Shown piece by piece: positions 1 through 6,165 of a stretch of DNA of 9,794 nt. Origin of the DNA: Candidatus Caenarcanales bacterium (GTDB lineage Bacteria; Cyanobacteriota; Vampirovibrionia; LMEP-6097). The stretch lies in contig JAJTHA010000205.1 in assembly GCA_021299565.1 (NCBI GenBank), positions 1 through 9,794 on the forward strand. The letters are read 5' to 3'. The notes beneath the pieces are model-generated. The model saw only the letters and a program-made list of their open reading frames with translations. It did not search any database and was not told where the DNA came from. The position numbers and the translations under genes are program-made. Position 1 is the first letter of the stretch. The number at the start of each line of letters is the position of its first letter.

Positions 1-165
1 CGAAAATCCATCAGAGAAAATTTTGCGATTAAACAAAAACAACATCTGGAAAACACCAAAAATAAATTCAAAAAACTGGGAATTGATTTTTTGGAATTAG
101 ATACTGGCAAAGCTTATATTCAAAAACTTCTGGGATTATTTATTAAGAGAGAGAGAAGGTCATGA
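1..165 (+). CDS. DUF58 family protein, C-terminal end (5' truncated by window)
   Basis: The window opens inside a reading frame that runs from base 1 to a TGA at 163-165, giving the last 54 residues of a protein. The tail reads LDTGKAYIQKLLGLF (residues 33-47 of the fragment) and then a basic end, KRERRS. DUF58 proteins of MoxR/Bat operons usually finish with an Asp-x-x-x-x-Tyr type strand and a basic tail like this, and DUF58 is the gene expected just before DUF4381 and vWA genes. Its stop overlaps the next start as ATGA, indicating translational coupling. The vWA-like core and any membrane part lie outside the window, so the call rests on this short tail plus gene order. Its known context is MoxR AAA-ATPase-linked envelope or metalloprotein maturation; its molecular role is unsettled. 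Confidence 0.7.
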   Translation, partial: RKSIRENFAIKQKQHLENTKNKFKKLGIDFLELDTGKAYIQKLLGLFIKRERRS

Positions 166-725
166 ATAATCAAAACGGATTGATTTTAAGTCATGATATT
201 AATGAGATTCAAGACGGTCTTAGAGATATAATCGGCTACCAAACATTACAAATCCCACTTTGGTTGCAAATTTTGTTTTATATAATTATCGTTTCAGCGA
301 TACTTTACTGGTTATATATAAAATTATGGGTCAATCGCAAACAAGCTTCAATCTCAATCTATGAGTTGGTTTCAACTAGATTAAAAAAGCTGGATTTAAG
401 CTTAGAAAGCAAAAAGTTCTATCTTGAATACTCAGAATTAGTCAAAAAATATCTTGAGGAAAGACTAGGTCTAGCTATTCTTGATAAAACAGCCGAAGAA
501 TTAAAGGAGATTCTAAGTAAAGATCCCAAAATTCAAACAACGATCGCAATAAGTCTATCCAAAATATTTGCAAGAGCCGATTTAGCCAAATTTGCTAAAC
601 AAGATATAAACTTTGAAAACAAGTCACAAGATATTTTGGTAACTTTGCAAATATTAAATACTCTTGAAGATGCCATAGTAGCCGAAGAAAAAGCTATTGA
701 GGAGGCGAAGAAAAATAATGCTTAG
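162..725 (+). CDS. DUF4381-like single-pass membrane protein of the Bat operon
   Basis: This 187-residue protein begins with a short hydrophilic segment containing GLRDI (about 19-23). It then has one strong membrane helix (about 34-56, LQILFYIIIVSAILYWLYIK) followed by a Lys/Arg stop. The rest (60-187) is a soluble, probably helical domain ending in a charged Glu/Lys segment. DUF4381 proteins share this plan of an N-terminal 'LRDI'-type motif, one helix and a helical cytoplasmic part, and they sit between DUF58 and BatA genes, exactly as here. The ATG at 162 overlaps the upstream stop, and a purine-rich AGAAGG lies just before it. The 3' end overlaps batA by 8 bases. Its role is probably structural, within a membrane complex with the two vWA proteins. 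Family assignment is from layout and the N-terminal motif; the sequence itself is divergent. Confidence 0.65.
   Translation: MNNQNGLILSHDINEIQDGLRDIIGYQTLQIPLWLQILFYIIIVSAILYWLYIKLWVNRKQASISIYELVSTRLKKLDLSLESKKFYLEYSELVKKYLEERLGLAILDKTAEELKEILSKDPKIQTTIAISLSKIFARADLAKFAKQDINFENKSQDILVTLQILNTLEDAIVAEEKAIEEAKKNNA
700..705 (+). promoter_or_regulatory. Strong Shine-Dalgarno that fixes the batA start
   Basis: AGGAGG lies 12 bases before the ATG at 718 and inside the end of the DUF4381 gene. A longer frame opening at TTG 697 would place this element inside the coding sequence and add an improbable MRRRRKI leader before the hydrophobic N-terminus. The ATG at 718 is therefore the better start. Confidence 0.75.
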
Positions 726-1710
726 TTTTGCAAACAACTGGGTTTTATGGTTTTTGGTATTAATACCAATTTTGATTTGGCTATATCTCAAAAAGCCAAA
801 TCAAACTAGCCTTAAACTAAGTCCTAGTGAAGCTTCTGTAATGAAAGCAAGTTTAAGAGATGCTATTGGCTATCATCTACCTTTCATTTTAAGAATAATT
901 TGTTTATGCTTAATTATTATTCTTCTAGCAAGACCTCAATTAGGCAGAAGTGTAACCGAAAGCAAAAACTACGGACTGGATATTTTTCTTGCCGTTGATA
1001 CTTCTCAAAGCATGTCAGCTTTAGATCTTGAATGGCAACATAAAAGAGTAGATAGGCTAACTGTTCTTAGGCATATACTAAAAGCTTTTGTAGAAAAAAG
1101 AACCAATGATAGATTGGGGGTTTTGGTTTTTGGCGAAGAAGCTTTTACCCAATGCCCTCTGACTATGGATCACGGCGCCATTCTTGATCTTATCGATGAT
1201 CTAGAAATCGGCATGGTAGGCAATGCAACTGCTATCGGTTCAGCAATTGCTGTTGGCGTCAAAAGATTGAAAGAGCTTGAAGCTAAATCAAAAATATTGA
1301 TTTTGATGACCGACGGTCAAAATACAGCTGGTAGTATCTCTCCTGAAATAGCAACGGAATTAGCCAAAGAACTAAATATCAAAATTTATACAATAGGAAT
1401 TGGGCAAGATGGTGAAGTTCCTTTTATCGTGGACACGCCTGCAGGACCAATTAAAGTCAATCAAGAAGTAGAAATCGACGAAGAACTGTTAACAAAAATC
1501 GCAGATGAAACTGGTGGTTTGTATTATAGAGCCAGAAGCACCAATGATTTACAAAAAATTTATGAGAATATAGACAAACTAGAAAAAACAGAAGCCAAGG
1601 TCAATCAATACAATTCGTTTTTGGATATCTATGAAAAGTTTTTATGGCCGGCGTTTTTCTTTTTTGTGGTCGAAGTAGTTTTAGTGGGGACAATTTTGTT
1701 TAGGTTATAA
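718..1710 (+). CDS. batA: BatA-like von Willebrand factor A membrane protein
   Basis: This is a 330-residue vWA protein. Two hydrophobic helices sit at the N-terminus (about 7-24 and 55-71). The vWA domain runs from about 87 to 285, and a last helix lies at about 309-328. The MIDAS metal site looks complete: D94-T-S96-Q-S98, T171 in GNATAIG, and D199 in MTDGQN, so Mg2+-dependent ligand binding is plausible. The domain between helices 2 and 3 is expected in the periplasm under the usual Bat topology. Bat proteins ('Bacteroides aerotolerance' name) accompany MoxR ATPases and are linked to envelope stress tolerance or complex assembly; the biochemical role is not established. The start is ATG 718 (see the Shine-Dalgarno entry). 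It overlaps the gene before it by 8 bases and is 3 bases from the next vWA gene, so all are likely co-translated. Confidence 0.85.
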   Translation: MLSFANNWVLWFLVLIPILIWLYLKKPNQTSLKLSPSEASVMKASLRDAIGYHLPFILRIICLCLIIILLARPQLGRSVTESKNYGLDIFLAVDTSQSMSALDLEWQHKRVDRLTVLRHILKAFVEKRTNDRLGVLVFGEEAFTQCPLTMDHGAILDLIDDLEIGMVGNATAIGSAIAVGVKRLKELEAKSKILILMTDGQNTAGSISPEIATELAKELNIKIYTIGIGQDGEVPFIVDTPAGPIKVNQEVEIDEELLTKIADETGGLYYRARSTNDLQKIYENIDKLEKTEAKVNQYNSFLDIYEKFLWPAFFFFVVEVVLVGTILFRL

Positions 1711-1713
1711 AGC

Positions 1714-3405
1714 ATGAATATAAAGCATCCAGAATTACTTTTTTTACTTTTTTTAATCCCAGGATTTATCGCTTTTGCTTTGTTTATATGGAAAAGAAGA
1801 GCTAGCGCTCTCAACAAGCTTTGTGATTTAAGTAAGCTTAGAAGTCTTTTCCCCAAAGGTTCTCAAACTAGATATCTGATCCATTTGTTTTTAATTAGCC
1901 TTAGTTTTCTGATGTTTATAATCGCTTTAATTTCACCACGTTGGGGCTTTGATTTGGTTGAAGTCAAAAGCGAAGGTACCAATATTTTAATTGCTCTTGA
2001 TGTATCTAAGAGCATGGAGGCAAGAGATATTCAACCATCAAGACTTGCCAGAGCCAAATTAGAAATCAACAAATTAATTGATAAATTAAGTGGAGATAGA
2101 ATTGGATTAATAGTATTTGCTGGTGACGCTTATCTACAAACTCCTTTAACTCATGACTACCTTATGGTAAAAGATTGGCTCAGTGGAATAAATACTGATT
2201 CTATAGATATACCTGGAACATCAATCAAATCAGCAATAGAGAGAGCCACCAAAGCCTTTGATCATCTTAAAAGCGAATCAAAAGCACTGATAATTATCAG
2301 TGATGGCGAAGAACAAGACAAACAAACTTTGATGGCGGCTTCTCAAGCCGCTGGACAAGGCATAAAGATTTACTGCATTGGTGTTGGCACTGAAAGTGGC
2401 GCTCCCGTGCAAACTATTGAAGGTATCAAAATTACCAAACTAGATGATGAGATGCTCAGAAACATCGCCCAAAACTCTGGTGGTGTTTATGTTAGATCAT
2501 CTAATAATGATTTTCATTTGGATCAAATATATTTTGACTCGATTAAAACAGAAATTTCACAAGAAGAGCTTAAATCGGGCAAATCAAAAAAATGGTTTGA
2601 AACATATCAAATATTTATGTCTATTGCCCTTGCTGCTTTATTTCTAGATCTATTATTGATGTTAAATTTTGGGATTAAATTACCGTTTAGAGCTTTGATC
2701 TTATTTACATTCTTGGCTAATGCACAGGCAAGTGAAGCGCATATCTTTGATTGGCGTTTATGGGATGGTGATTTTAAACTGCAAGCAAAAAAATATCAAG
2801 AAGCAGTTGACCGTTACGCACCTGTTCTAAGCGATCAGCCTTCTAATACTAGACTCAACTATAATCTTGGAGTTGCAAATTATAAAATCCATGACTATAA
2901 AAAAGCTGCCAATAATTTTATGCATGCTATTGAATTAGCAGATAAAAACCCGGATTTAAAAGAAAAAGCACTTTATAACTTGGGCAATGCTTTTTTTAGA
3001 CAAGAAAACTACCAATCAGCGATTGACTCTTATGAGCAAGCTCTAAAAATCAAAGCTAATGACGAAAATGCTAAATATAATCTAGGACTTGCCAAAAAGA
3101 AATTAGAAGAACAAAAGAAAAATAAAAACAAAGGCAATGATAAAAATAATCAAGACCAGCAAAATCAAAAAGATAATTCCCAAAACAAGAATCAAGACAA
3201 TTCAAACAAAAACGATAAACAAAATCAAAACAACAAACAACAAAACAGCAAAAATCAAAGCGATCAGTCGCAGGGACAAAGTAAAACAGGTTTAAGTAAA
3301 CAAGATATTGATAGACTTTTAAGACAAGCAAAAGAATCAAATCCAGCTTCAATGCAAAAATCTGGGAGCAAAAATTTACCTAGCAAAAATTTAAAACCTT
3401 GGTAA
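1714..3405 (+). CDS. batB: BatB-BatC fusion: vWA domain plus TPR protein
   Basis: This 563-residue protein joins two Bat modules. Residues 1-318 are BatB: membrane helices at about 7-25, 53-74 and 299-318, with a vWA domain at about 88-280. Its MIDAS residues are intact: D96-V-S98-K-S100, T169 and D197 in ISDGEE. Residues 325-338 (RALILFTFLANAQA) then look like a signal peptide with an AxA-type site, as a stand-alone BatC would start. TPRs follow at about 380-413 and 417-450, with a weaker repeat before them at about 350-378. The tail from about 465 to 522 is Lys/Asn/Gln-rich, and the last residues are KPW. Such fusions are known in gammaproteobacteria. The TPRs should be periplasmic. A weak TAGG precedes the ATG, so translation probably depends on coupling with batA. 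No batD follows; the next gene is convergent, after 1 base. Confidence 0.85.
   Translation: MNIKHPELLFLLFLIPGFIAFALFIWKRRASALNKLCDLSKLRSLFPKGSQTRYLIHLFLISLSFLMFIIALISPRWGFDLVEVKSEGTNILIALDVSKSMEARDIQPSRLARAKLEINKLIDKLSGDRIGLIVFAGDAYLQTPLTHDYLMVKDWLSGINTDSIDIPGTSIKSAIERATKAFDHLKSESKALIIISDGEEQDKQTLMAASQAAGQGIKIYCIGVGTESGAPVQTIEGIKITKLDDEMLRNIAQNSGGVYVRSSNNDFHLDQIYFDSIKTEISQEELKSGKSKKWFETYQIFMSIALAALFLDLLLMLNFGIKLPFRALILFTFLANAQASEAHIFDWRLWDGDFKLQAKKYQEAVDRYAPVLSDQPSNTRLNYNLGVANYKIHDYKKAANNFMHAIELADKNPDLKEKALYNLGNAFFRQENYQSAIDSYEQALKIKANDENAKYNLGLAKKKLEEQKKNKNKGNDKNNQDQQNQKDNSQNKNQDNSNKNDKQNQNNKQQNSKNQSDQSQGQSKTGLSKQDIDRLLRQAKESNPASMQKSGSKNLPSKNLKPW
3106..3279 (+). repeat. Low-complexity A-rich tract coding Lys/Asn/Gln linker
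   Basis: This internal stretch of the batB-batC fusion is built from AAA, AAT, AAC, CAA and GAT codons and is strongly T-poor on the + strand. It encodes residues 465-522, almost entirely Lys, Asn, Gln, Asp and Ser. It is irregular rather than an exact tandem repeat. K/N/Q-rich tails after the TPRs are usual in BatC-type proteins, so it is probably a flexible periplasmic linker. Its composition also removes stop codons from the opposite strand, giving a spurious antisense reading frame. Confidence 0.8.
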
Positions 3406-3406
3406 G

Positions 3407-4624
3407 TTAACGCCCTTTGCAATAACTAAGGTAAGAATTATAGTTGGCTTTGGTCTCTTCAATACTATCCCCACCAAATTTTTCTAGAAAGGCAGTAGCA
3501 AGAGTCATAGCCAGCATAGCTTCCAAGACCACTCCAGCAGCAGGAACTACACAAATATCAGATCTTTCAAAATGAGATTTAGCTTCATCTCTAGTATCAA
3601 GATCAATAGAATCAAGTTTGGCAATGAGAGTAGGAATTGGTTTGACTGCAACCGTACAAACTACTGGCATACCATTGCTCATACCACCTTCTATGCCGCC
3701 AAGTTTATTTTCATGACGAATATAACGCGGATCGTTTTCAGGATTAACATATATTTGATCCTGCACTTGAGATCCTGGTAATGCAGCAACCCCTGTACCT
3801 GCGCCAAAAGCAACAGATTTAACAGTATGCACACTCATAAGTGATTGAGCGATAAGTCCATCTAGTCTTCTATCCCACTGTACATGAGAACCTAGACCAA
3901 TTGGCAAACCTAAGGCAAAAACTTCCAGCAAACCTCCAAGAGTATCTCCTGCTTTTCGCGTTTGATCTATATAGTCTTTAATATCTTTTTCGTATTTATT
4001 AGAGGGATCATAAATTCTCAGCTCAGAAGATTCCACTAAAGCCTTAGAAGCCTGATAGCTAGCGGCGTCCAACCACCATTTATTTTGATGCTCTATAGTA
4101 TATTTGCCTATCTGCAAAACATGAGAAAAAATCTCTACACCAAATTCTCTTAGAAATTTTTTGCAAACTGCACCCACCGCAACCCTAGAAGTCGTTTCAC
4201 GAGCAGAAGATCTTTCAAGAATATCTCTTACATCTTTTGATTGATATTTTATTGCCCCAGCAAAGTCTGCATGCCCTGGTCTCACTTTAGAAATATATTT
4301 ATCTTCAAGGGACTTTCTGATCGTTTCATCGTTTATATCAACTGGCTTTGAGGACATAACATCAAGCCATTTTTCATGGTCTTTATTGATGATACGCAGA
4401 GCAACTGGTGCTCCGCCCATTGTTTTACCATGGCGCACACCAGCAGAAAAAATCACCTGATCTTTTTCGATTTTCATTCTACCGCCGCGACCATAGCCAG
4501 CTTGTCTTCTAGACAAGTCTTGATTTATATCCTCTGCTAATATTTCTAGATTTGCAGGTATTCCATCAATAATGATGTTTAGTTCTGGACCATGTGATTC
4601 ACCTGCTGTAAGGAACCTGAGCAT
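3407..4624 (-). CDS. aroC: Chorismate synthase
   Basis: AroC converts 5-enolpyruvylshikimate-3-phosphate to chorismate using reduced FMN, the last step of the shikimate pathway. The 405-residue protein starts MLRFLTAGESHGPELN (signature 1, His11), has GYGRGGRMKIEKD (43-55), signature 2 around ERSSARETTSRVAVGA (137-152) and signature 3 around RSDICVVPAAGVVLEA (354-369), with WDRRLDG (250-256) and GGIEGGMSNG (309-318) in between. The domain is full length. The GRGGRMKIEKD pattern marks the Gram-positive/Thermus-like form, not the shorter proteobacterial form. The start is ATG 4624, preceded by AGGAG within the end of the upstream gene 5 bases away. It is the last gene of an rpsR-rpmB-HTH-aroC run and ends 1 base from the convergent batB stop. 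Confidence 0.97.
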   Translation of the reverse strand: MLRFLTAGESHGPELNIIIDGIPANLEILAEDINQDLSRRQAGYGRGGRMKIEKDQVIFSAGVRHGKTMGGAPVALRIINKDHEKWLDVMSSKPVDINDETIRKSLEDKYISKVRPGHADFAGAIKYQSKDVRDILERSSARETTSRVAVGAVCKKFLREFGVEIFSHVLQIGKYTIEHQNKWWLDAASYQASKALVESSELRIYDPSNKYEKDIKDYIDQTRKAGDTLGGLLEVFALGLPIGLGSHVQWDRRLDGLIAQSLMSVHTVKSVAFGAGTGVAALPGSQVQDQIYVNPENDPRYIRHENKLGGIEGGMSNGMPVVCTVAVKPIPTLIAKLDSIDLDTRDEAKSHFERSDICVVPAAGVVLEAMLAMTLATAFLEKFGGDSIEETKANYNSYLSYCKGR

Positions 4625-4629
4625 GGAAA

Positions 4630-5499
4630 CTAACTCCTAACCCATCTAAGTAAATGAATCCAACCAGAAAGAATCTCTGAGCGCTTTTGTAACGACTCTT
4701 CTAAATTAAGTTTCTCTTTGACGGAGAGCTTTCCTCTTTTAAGTTTTTGTTTGATGTAATTCAAACGCTTAGAATCATTGGTGATTTGGTTTTGAATATA
4801 CCTAAAACTAAATTGTCGACGGCGAATTTTTCTTGGTGATAATTTATCTTCTATTTCATCAACTTCGTTAGCTTCTTCAACATGTTCATGATCATCTAGA
4901 GCCTCTAATCCATCGTCTTCTTTATGTAATAAACTACTGACTTCGTTTTCTTTTTCGTCGTCTTCGTCTTCCATATAACCAGCTAGATTGTCATAAGAAG
5001 CTTCATCATCATCGTTTTCTTCAGATGACTGCTCGACTTGAAATTCTTCTTGAGGCTTCTGAACTTCAGGCTCTTGATGTTTAGATTCTATTTTTTCAGC
5101 TTGCTCTGGTTTTGCTTCTTGCTCTTTAGGCTCAAGATCAACTATTTTTGCTACTTTGTCTTTTTTAGCAGCTACAATTTTGCTTTTGATTTTTGGCTCA
5201 GGCTTTTTAAGAGGTTTTTTATTCTCTACTTTTGGAGCTGTTACATTTGGTTCTTCAACTGGCTGAGCTTTTTTATAAGCTTCAAAAATTTCTTTAATTT
5301 CATGGTTTTTTTTGCCGCTTGCTCTAAGTGCCAAAATTTCTTTGATTATACGCACCGATTCTTGATCCAAAACCAATTTATTTTGTTCGCGAATTGCTTC
5401 TATAGAGAAGTCTTTTAAAATCTTTTTGAGAAGAGCGTCAGAAACTTTTAATTGTGACGCCAATTCTTTAATGCTAGTTGTATCTCCTGTTGAGGACAT
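4630..5499 (-). CDS. Uncharacterised protein: N-terminal HTH, acidic linker, basic C-terminus
   Basis: I do not recognise a named family. Residues 8-75 look like a MerR-type or IF2-N-like helix-turn-helix: SIKELASQLKVSDALLKKILKDF, then a short wing-like segment, then DQESVRIIKEIL. Residues 78-150 are a Lys/Pro/Glu-rich linker. Residues 150-220 are very acidic (runs such as ENDDDE and MEDEDDEKEN). Residues 222-289 are strongly basic and probably helical, starting PRKIRRRQFSFRYIQ and ending GWIHLLRWVRS. This plan suggests a DNA- or RNA-binding protein with a long disordered middle; the HTH-plus-extended-tail layout is reminiscent of RacA-like chromosome proteins, but that is analogy only. The start is ATG 5499 with AAGGAG at 5510-5505. 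It lies between rpmB and aroC, so it is likely expressed with translation genes. It could be a regulator or a ribosome- or nucleoid-associated factor. Confidence 0.8.
   Translation of the reverse strand: MSSTGDTTSIKELASQLKVSDALLKKILKDFSIEAIREQNKLVLDQESVRIIKEILALRASGKKNHEIKEIFEAYKKAQPVEEPNVTAPKVENKKPLKKPEPKIKSKIVAAKKDKVAKIVDLEPKEQEAKPEQAEKIESKHQEPEVQKPQEEFQVEQSSEENDDDEASYDNLAGYMEDEDDEKENEVSSLLHKEDDGLEALDDHEHVEEANEVDEIEDKLSPRKIRRRQFSFRYIQNQITNDSKRLNYIKQKLKRGKLSVKEKLNLEESLQKRSEILSGWIHLLRWVRS
4634..4638 (-). promoter_or_regulatory. aroC ribosome binding site inside the upstream gene
   Basis: On the minus strand AGGAG lies 9 bases before the aroC ATG. It is formed by the final Arg-Ser codons (AGG AGT) of the HTH protein, whose stop is at 4632-4630. 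Ribosomes finishing the HTH gene pass directly over this site, so coupled translation of the two genes is likely. Confidence 0.7.
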
Positions 5500-5504
5500 T
5501 GAAA

Positions 5505-5510
5505 CTCCTT
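5505..5510 (-). promoter_or_regulatory. Shine-Dalgarno of the HTH gene
   Basis: AAGGAG on the minus strand ends 5 bases before the ATG at 5499 and supports that start. The 43 bases between rpmB and this gene contain no convincing terminator, so read-through from rpmB is expected. Confidence 0.7.
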
Positions 5511-5542
5511 TATGTATTATGCCTCAAAAACAAAAGTTGAGC

Positions 5543-5815
5543 TTAAGCAGCAGCTTGATTAGCTTTATTTCTTAATCTGCGTCTTGCGCCTTTCTTAAGC
5601 TTAGCTGAGCTGATACCTGATTTTAATTCAGGAAAAGTTTTTAAAACTTTTGTGCTAACTTTCAATTTTTGTTTTTTACCATCGATTATTGCAGTAATAG
5701 TTTGCAAATTAATCTCAAATTTACGTTTTGCAGTCGGGTTAAAGTGGGCTCTCAAAAATGAGTATCTCCAACCTTTGCCTGCTTTTCTACCTGTAATATC
5801 GCACTTTCTTGACAT
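5543..5815 (-). CDS. rpmB: 50S ribosomal protein L28
   Basis: The 90-residue protein begins MSRKCDITGRKAGKGW, the characteristic start of L28. The core EINLQTITAIIDGKKQKLKVSTKVLKT (34-60) matches the conserved 'NLQ... K.KVSTK..K' region. It has a single Cys (C5), so the four-Cys zinc ribbon of some L28 forms is absent. The last 30 residues are a Lys/Arg/Ala-rich extension (LKKGARRRLRNKANQAAA), longer than the minimal form of about 62 residues and near the longer forms. AAGGAA at 5825-5820 provides a ribosome site, and rpsR ends 10 bases upstream. The protein is a structural part of the large subunit. The pairing with S18 is consistent with a small ribosomal operon. Confidence 0.95.
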   Translation of the reverse strand: MSRKCDITGRKAGKGWRYSFLRAHFNPTAKRKFEINLQTITAIIDGKKQKLKVSTKVLKTFPELKSGISSAKLKKGARRRLRNKANQAAA

Positions 5816-5825
5816 AAAATTCCTT

Positions 5826-6017
5826 TTAGTATGGCATCAAACCCAATGTTCTTGCACACTTAACTGCTTTTTGAAGAAGCCTTTGCTTCTTGGCATCTAG
5901 GCCTGTTTGCTTACGGCCCAAAATTCTGTTACTTGAATCAGTGAAGCTAGTTAGTAAAGCTACATTCTTAAAGTTGATATCAACTGATTCAGGGCTATTT
6001 TTGATTTTTCTTCTCAT
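5826..6017 (-). CDS. rpsR: 30S ribosomal protein S18
   Basis: The 63-residue protein matches the S18 core: FKNVALLTSF (16-25), RILGRKQTGLDAKKQRLLQKAVKCARTLGLMPY (31-63), corresponding to the family pattern 'ILPRR.TG..AK.QR.L..AIKRAR.LALLPY'. It binds 16S rRNA in the small-subunit platform next to S6. It is slightly short at the N-terminus, and no zinc CPxxC motif is present. The ATG at 6017 has no obvious Shine-Dalgarno; the 5' bases read ATACCTGTCT. An extended -10 element lies only about 14 bases upstream, so the mRNA may be nearly leaderless. An in-frame CTG 6 bases upstream is a less likely start. It is the first gene of the rpsR-rpmB-HTH-aroC run and is not next to rpsF or rplI as in many bacteria. 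Confidence 0.92.
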   Translation of the reverse strand: MRRKIKNSPESVDINFKNVALLTSFTDSSNRILGRKQTGLDAKKQRLLQKAVKCARTLGLMPY

Positions 6018-6030
6018 AGACAGGTATGAT

Positions 6031-6039
6031 ATTCTACCA
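6031..6039 (-). promoter_or_regulatory. Candidate extended -10 promoter for rpsR operon
   Basis: On the minus strand TGG-TAGAAT reads as an extended -10 (TGnTATAAT-like) ending 13 bases before the rpsR ATG. No good -35 is seen, which an extended -10 can tolerate. Transcription would begin about 7 bases before the start codon, giving a very short leader. This is inferred from sequence only. Confidence 0.4.
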
Positions 6040-6042
6040 TAG

Positions 6043-6071
6043 TGGATAGAGACATTGCGTAGATATATAAT
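6043..6071 (+). promoter_or_regulatory. Candidate promoter for rsmI
   Basis: A perfect TATAAT at 6066-6071 has TGGATA (4 of 6 to TTGACA) at 6043-6048 with a 17-base spacer. It would start a transcript near 6078 and give rsmI a leader of about 88 bases that includes the small dyad at 6102-6123. In AT-rich DNA such hexamers arise by chance, so support is moderate. Confidence 0.45.
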
Positions 6072-6101
6072 CTCTTTATCATTAATGTCTCATTCTGCTC
6101 T

Positions 6102-6123
6102 AGCAACCCATTTGCTTAGCAAA
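6102..6123 (+). repeat. Small dyad in the rsmI leader
   Basis: TTTGCT-T-AGCAAA (6111-6123) is a perfect 6+1+6 palindrome. An additional AGCAA at 6102-6106 can pair instead with TTGCT at 6112-6116 across a 5-base loop. The result is AGCAA / TTGCT / AGCAA arms that could form either of two alternatives. No U-run follows, so it is not an intrinsic terminator. It could be an operator or RNA hairpin, or chance. Confidence 0.35.
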
Positions 6124-6165
6124 GCCAGGAAAATATGGCATCATAGTTCTCAGTAATCAAAACTA

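Noticed and set aside
697..717. Longer batA start at TTG 697
   Set aside because: It would put the AGGAGG ribosome site inside the coding sequence and add a poly-Arg leader; ATG 718 is better.
1629..1856. Antisense 75-codon frame across the batA-batB junction
   Set aside because: It is a shadow of two well-supported vWA genes, with no ribosome site or recognisable product.
3071..3352. Antisense reading frame of 93 codons rich in Phe, Leu, Tyr and Cys
   Set aside because: It is the mirror of the Lys/Asn/Gln-coding tract of the BatB-BatC fusion; A-rich codons on one strand give TTT/TTG/GTT on the other with no stops. It has no ribosome site and no family match.
5038..5418. Plus-strand frame of 126 codons, very Phe-rich
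   Set aside because: It lies opposite the Lys/Glu-rich linker of the HTH gene and is explained by that composition; the minus-strand gene has a good Shine-Dalgarno and coherent domains.
5500..5542. Possible terminator or promoter between rpmB and the HTH gene
   Set aside because: Only a weak CTCAA/TTGAG pairing with a 9-base loop and a CATAAT hexamer without a fitting -35 are present; neither is convincing in AT-rich DNA.
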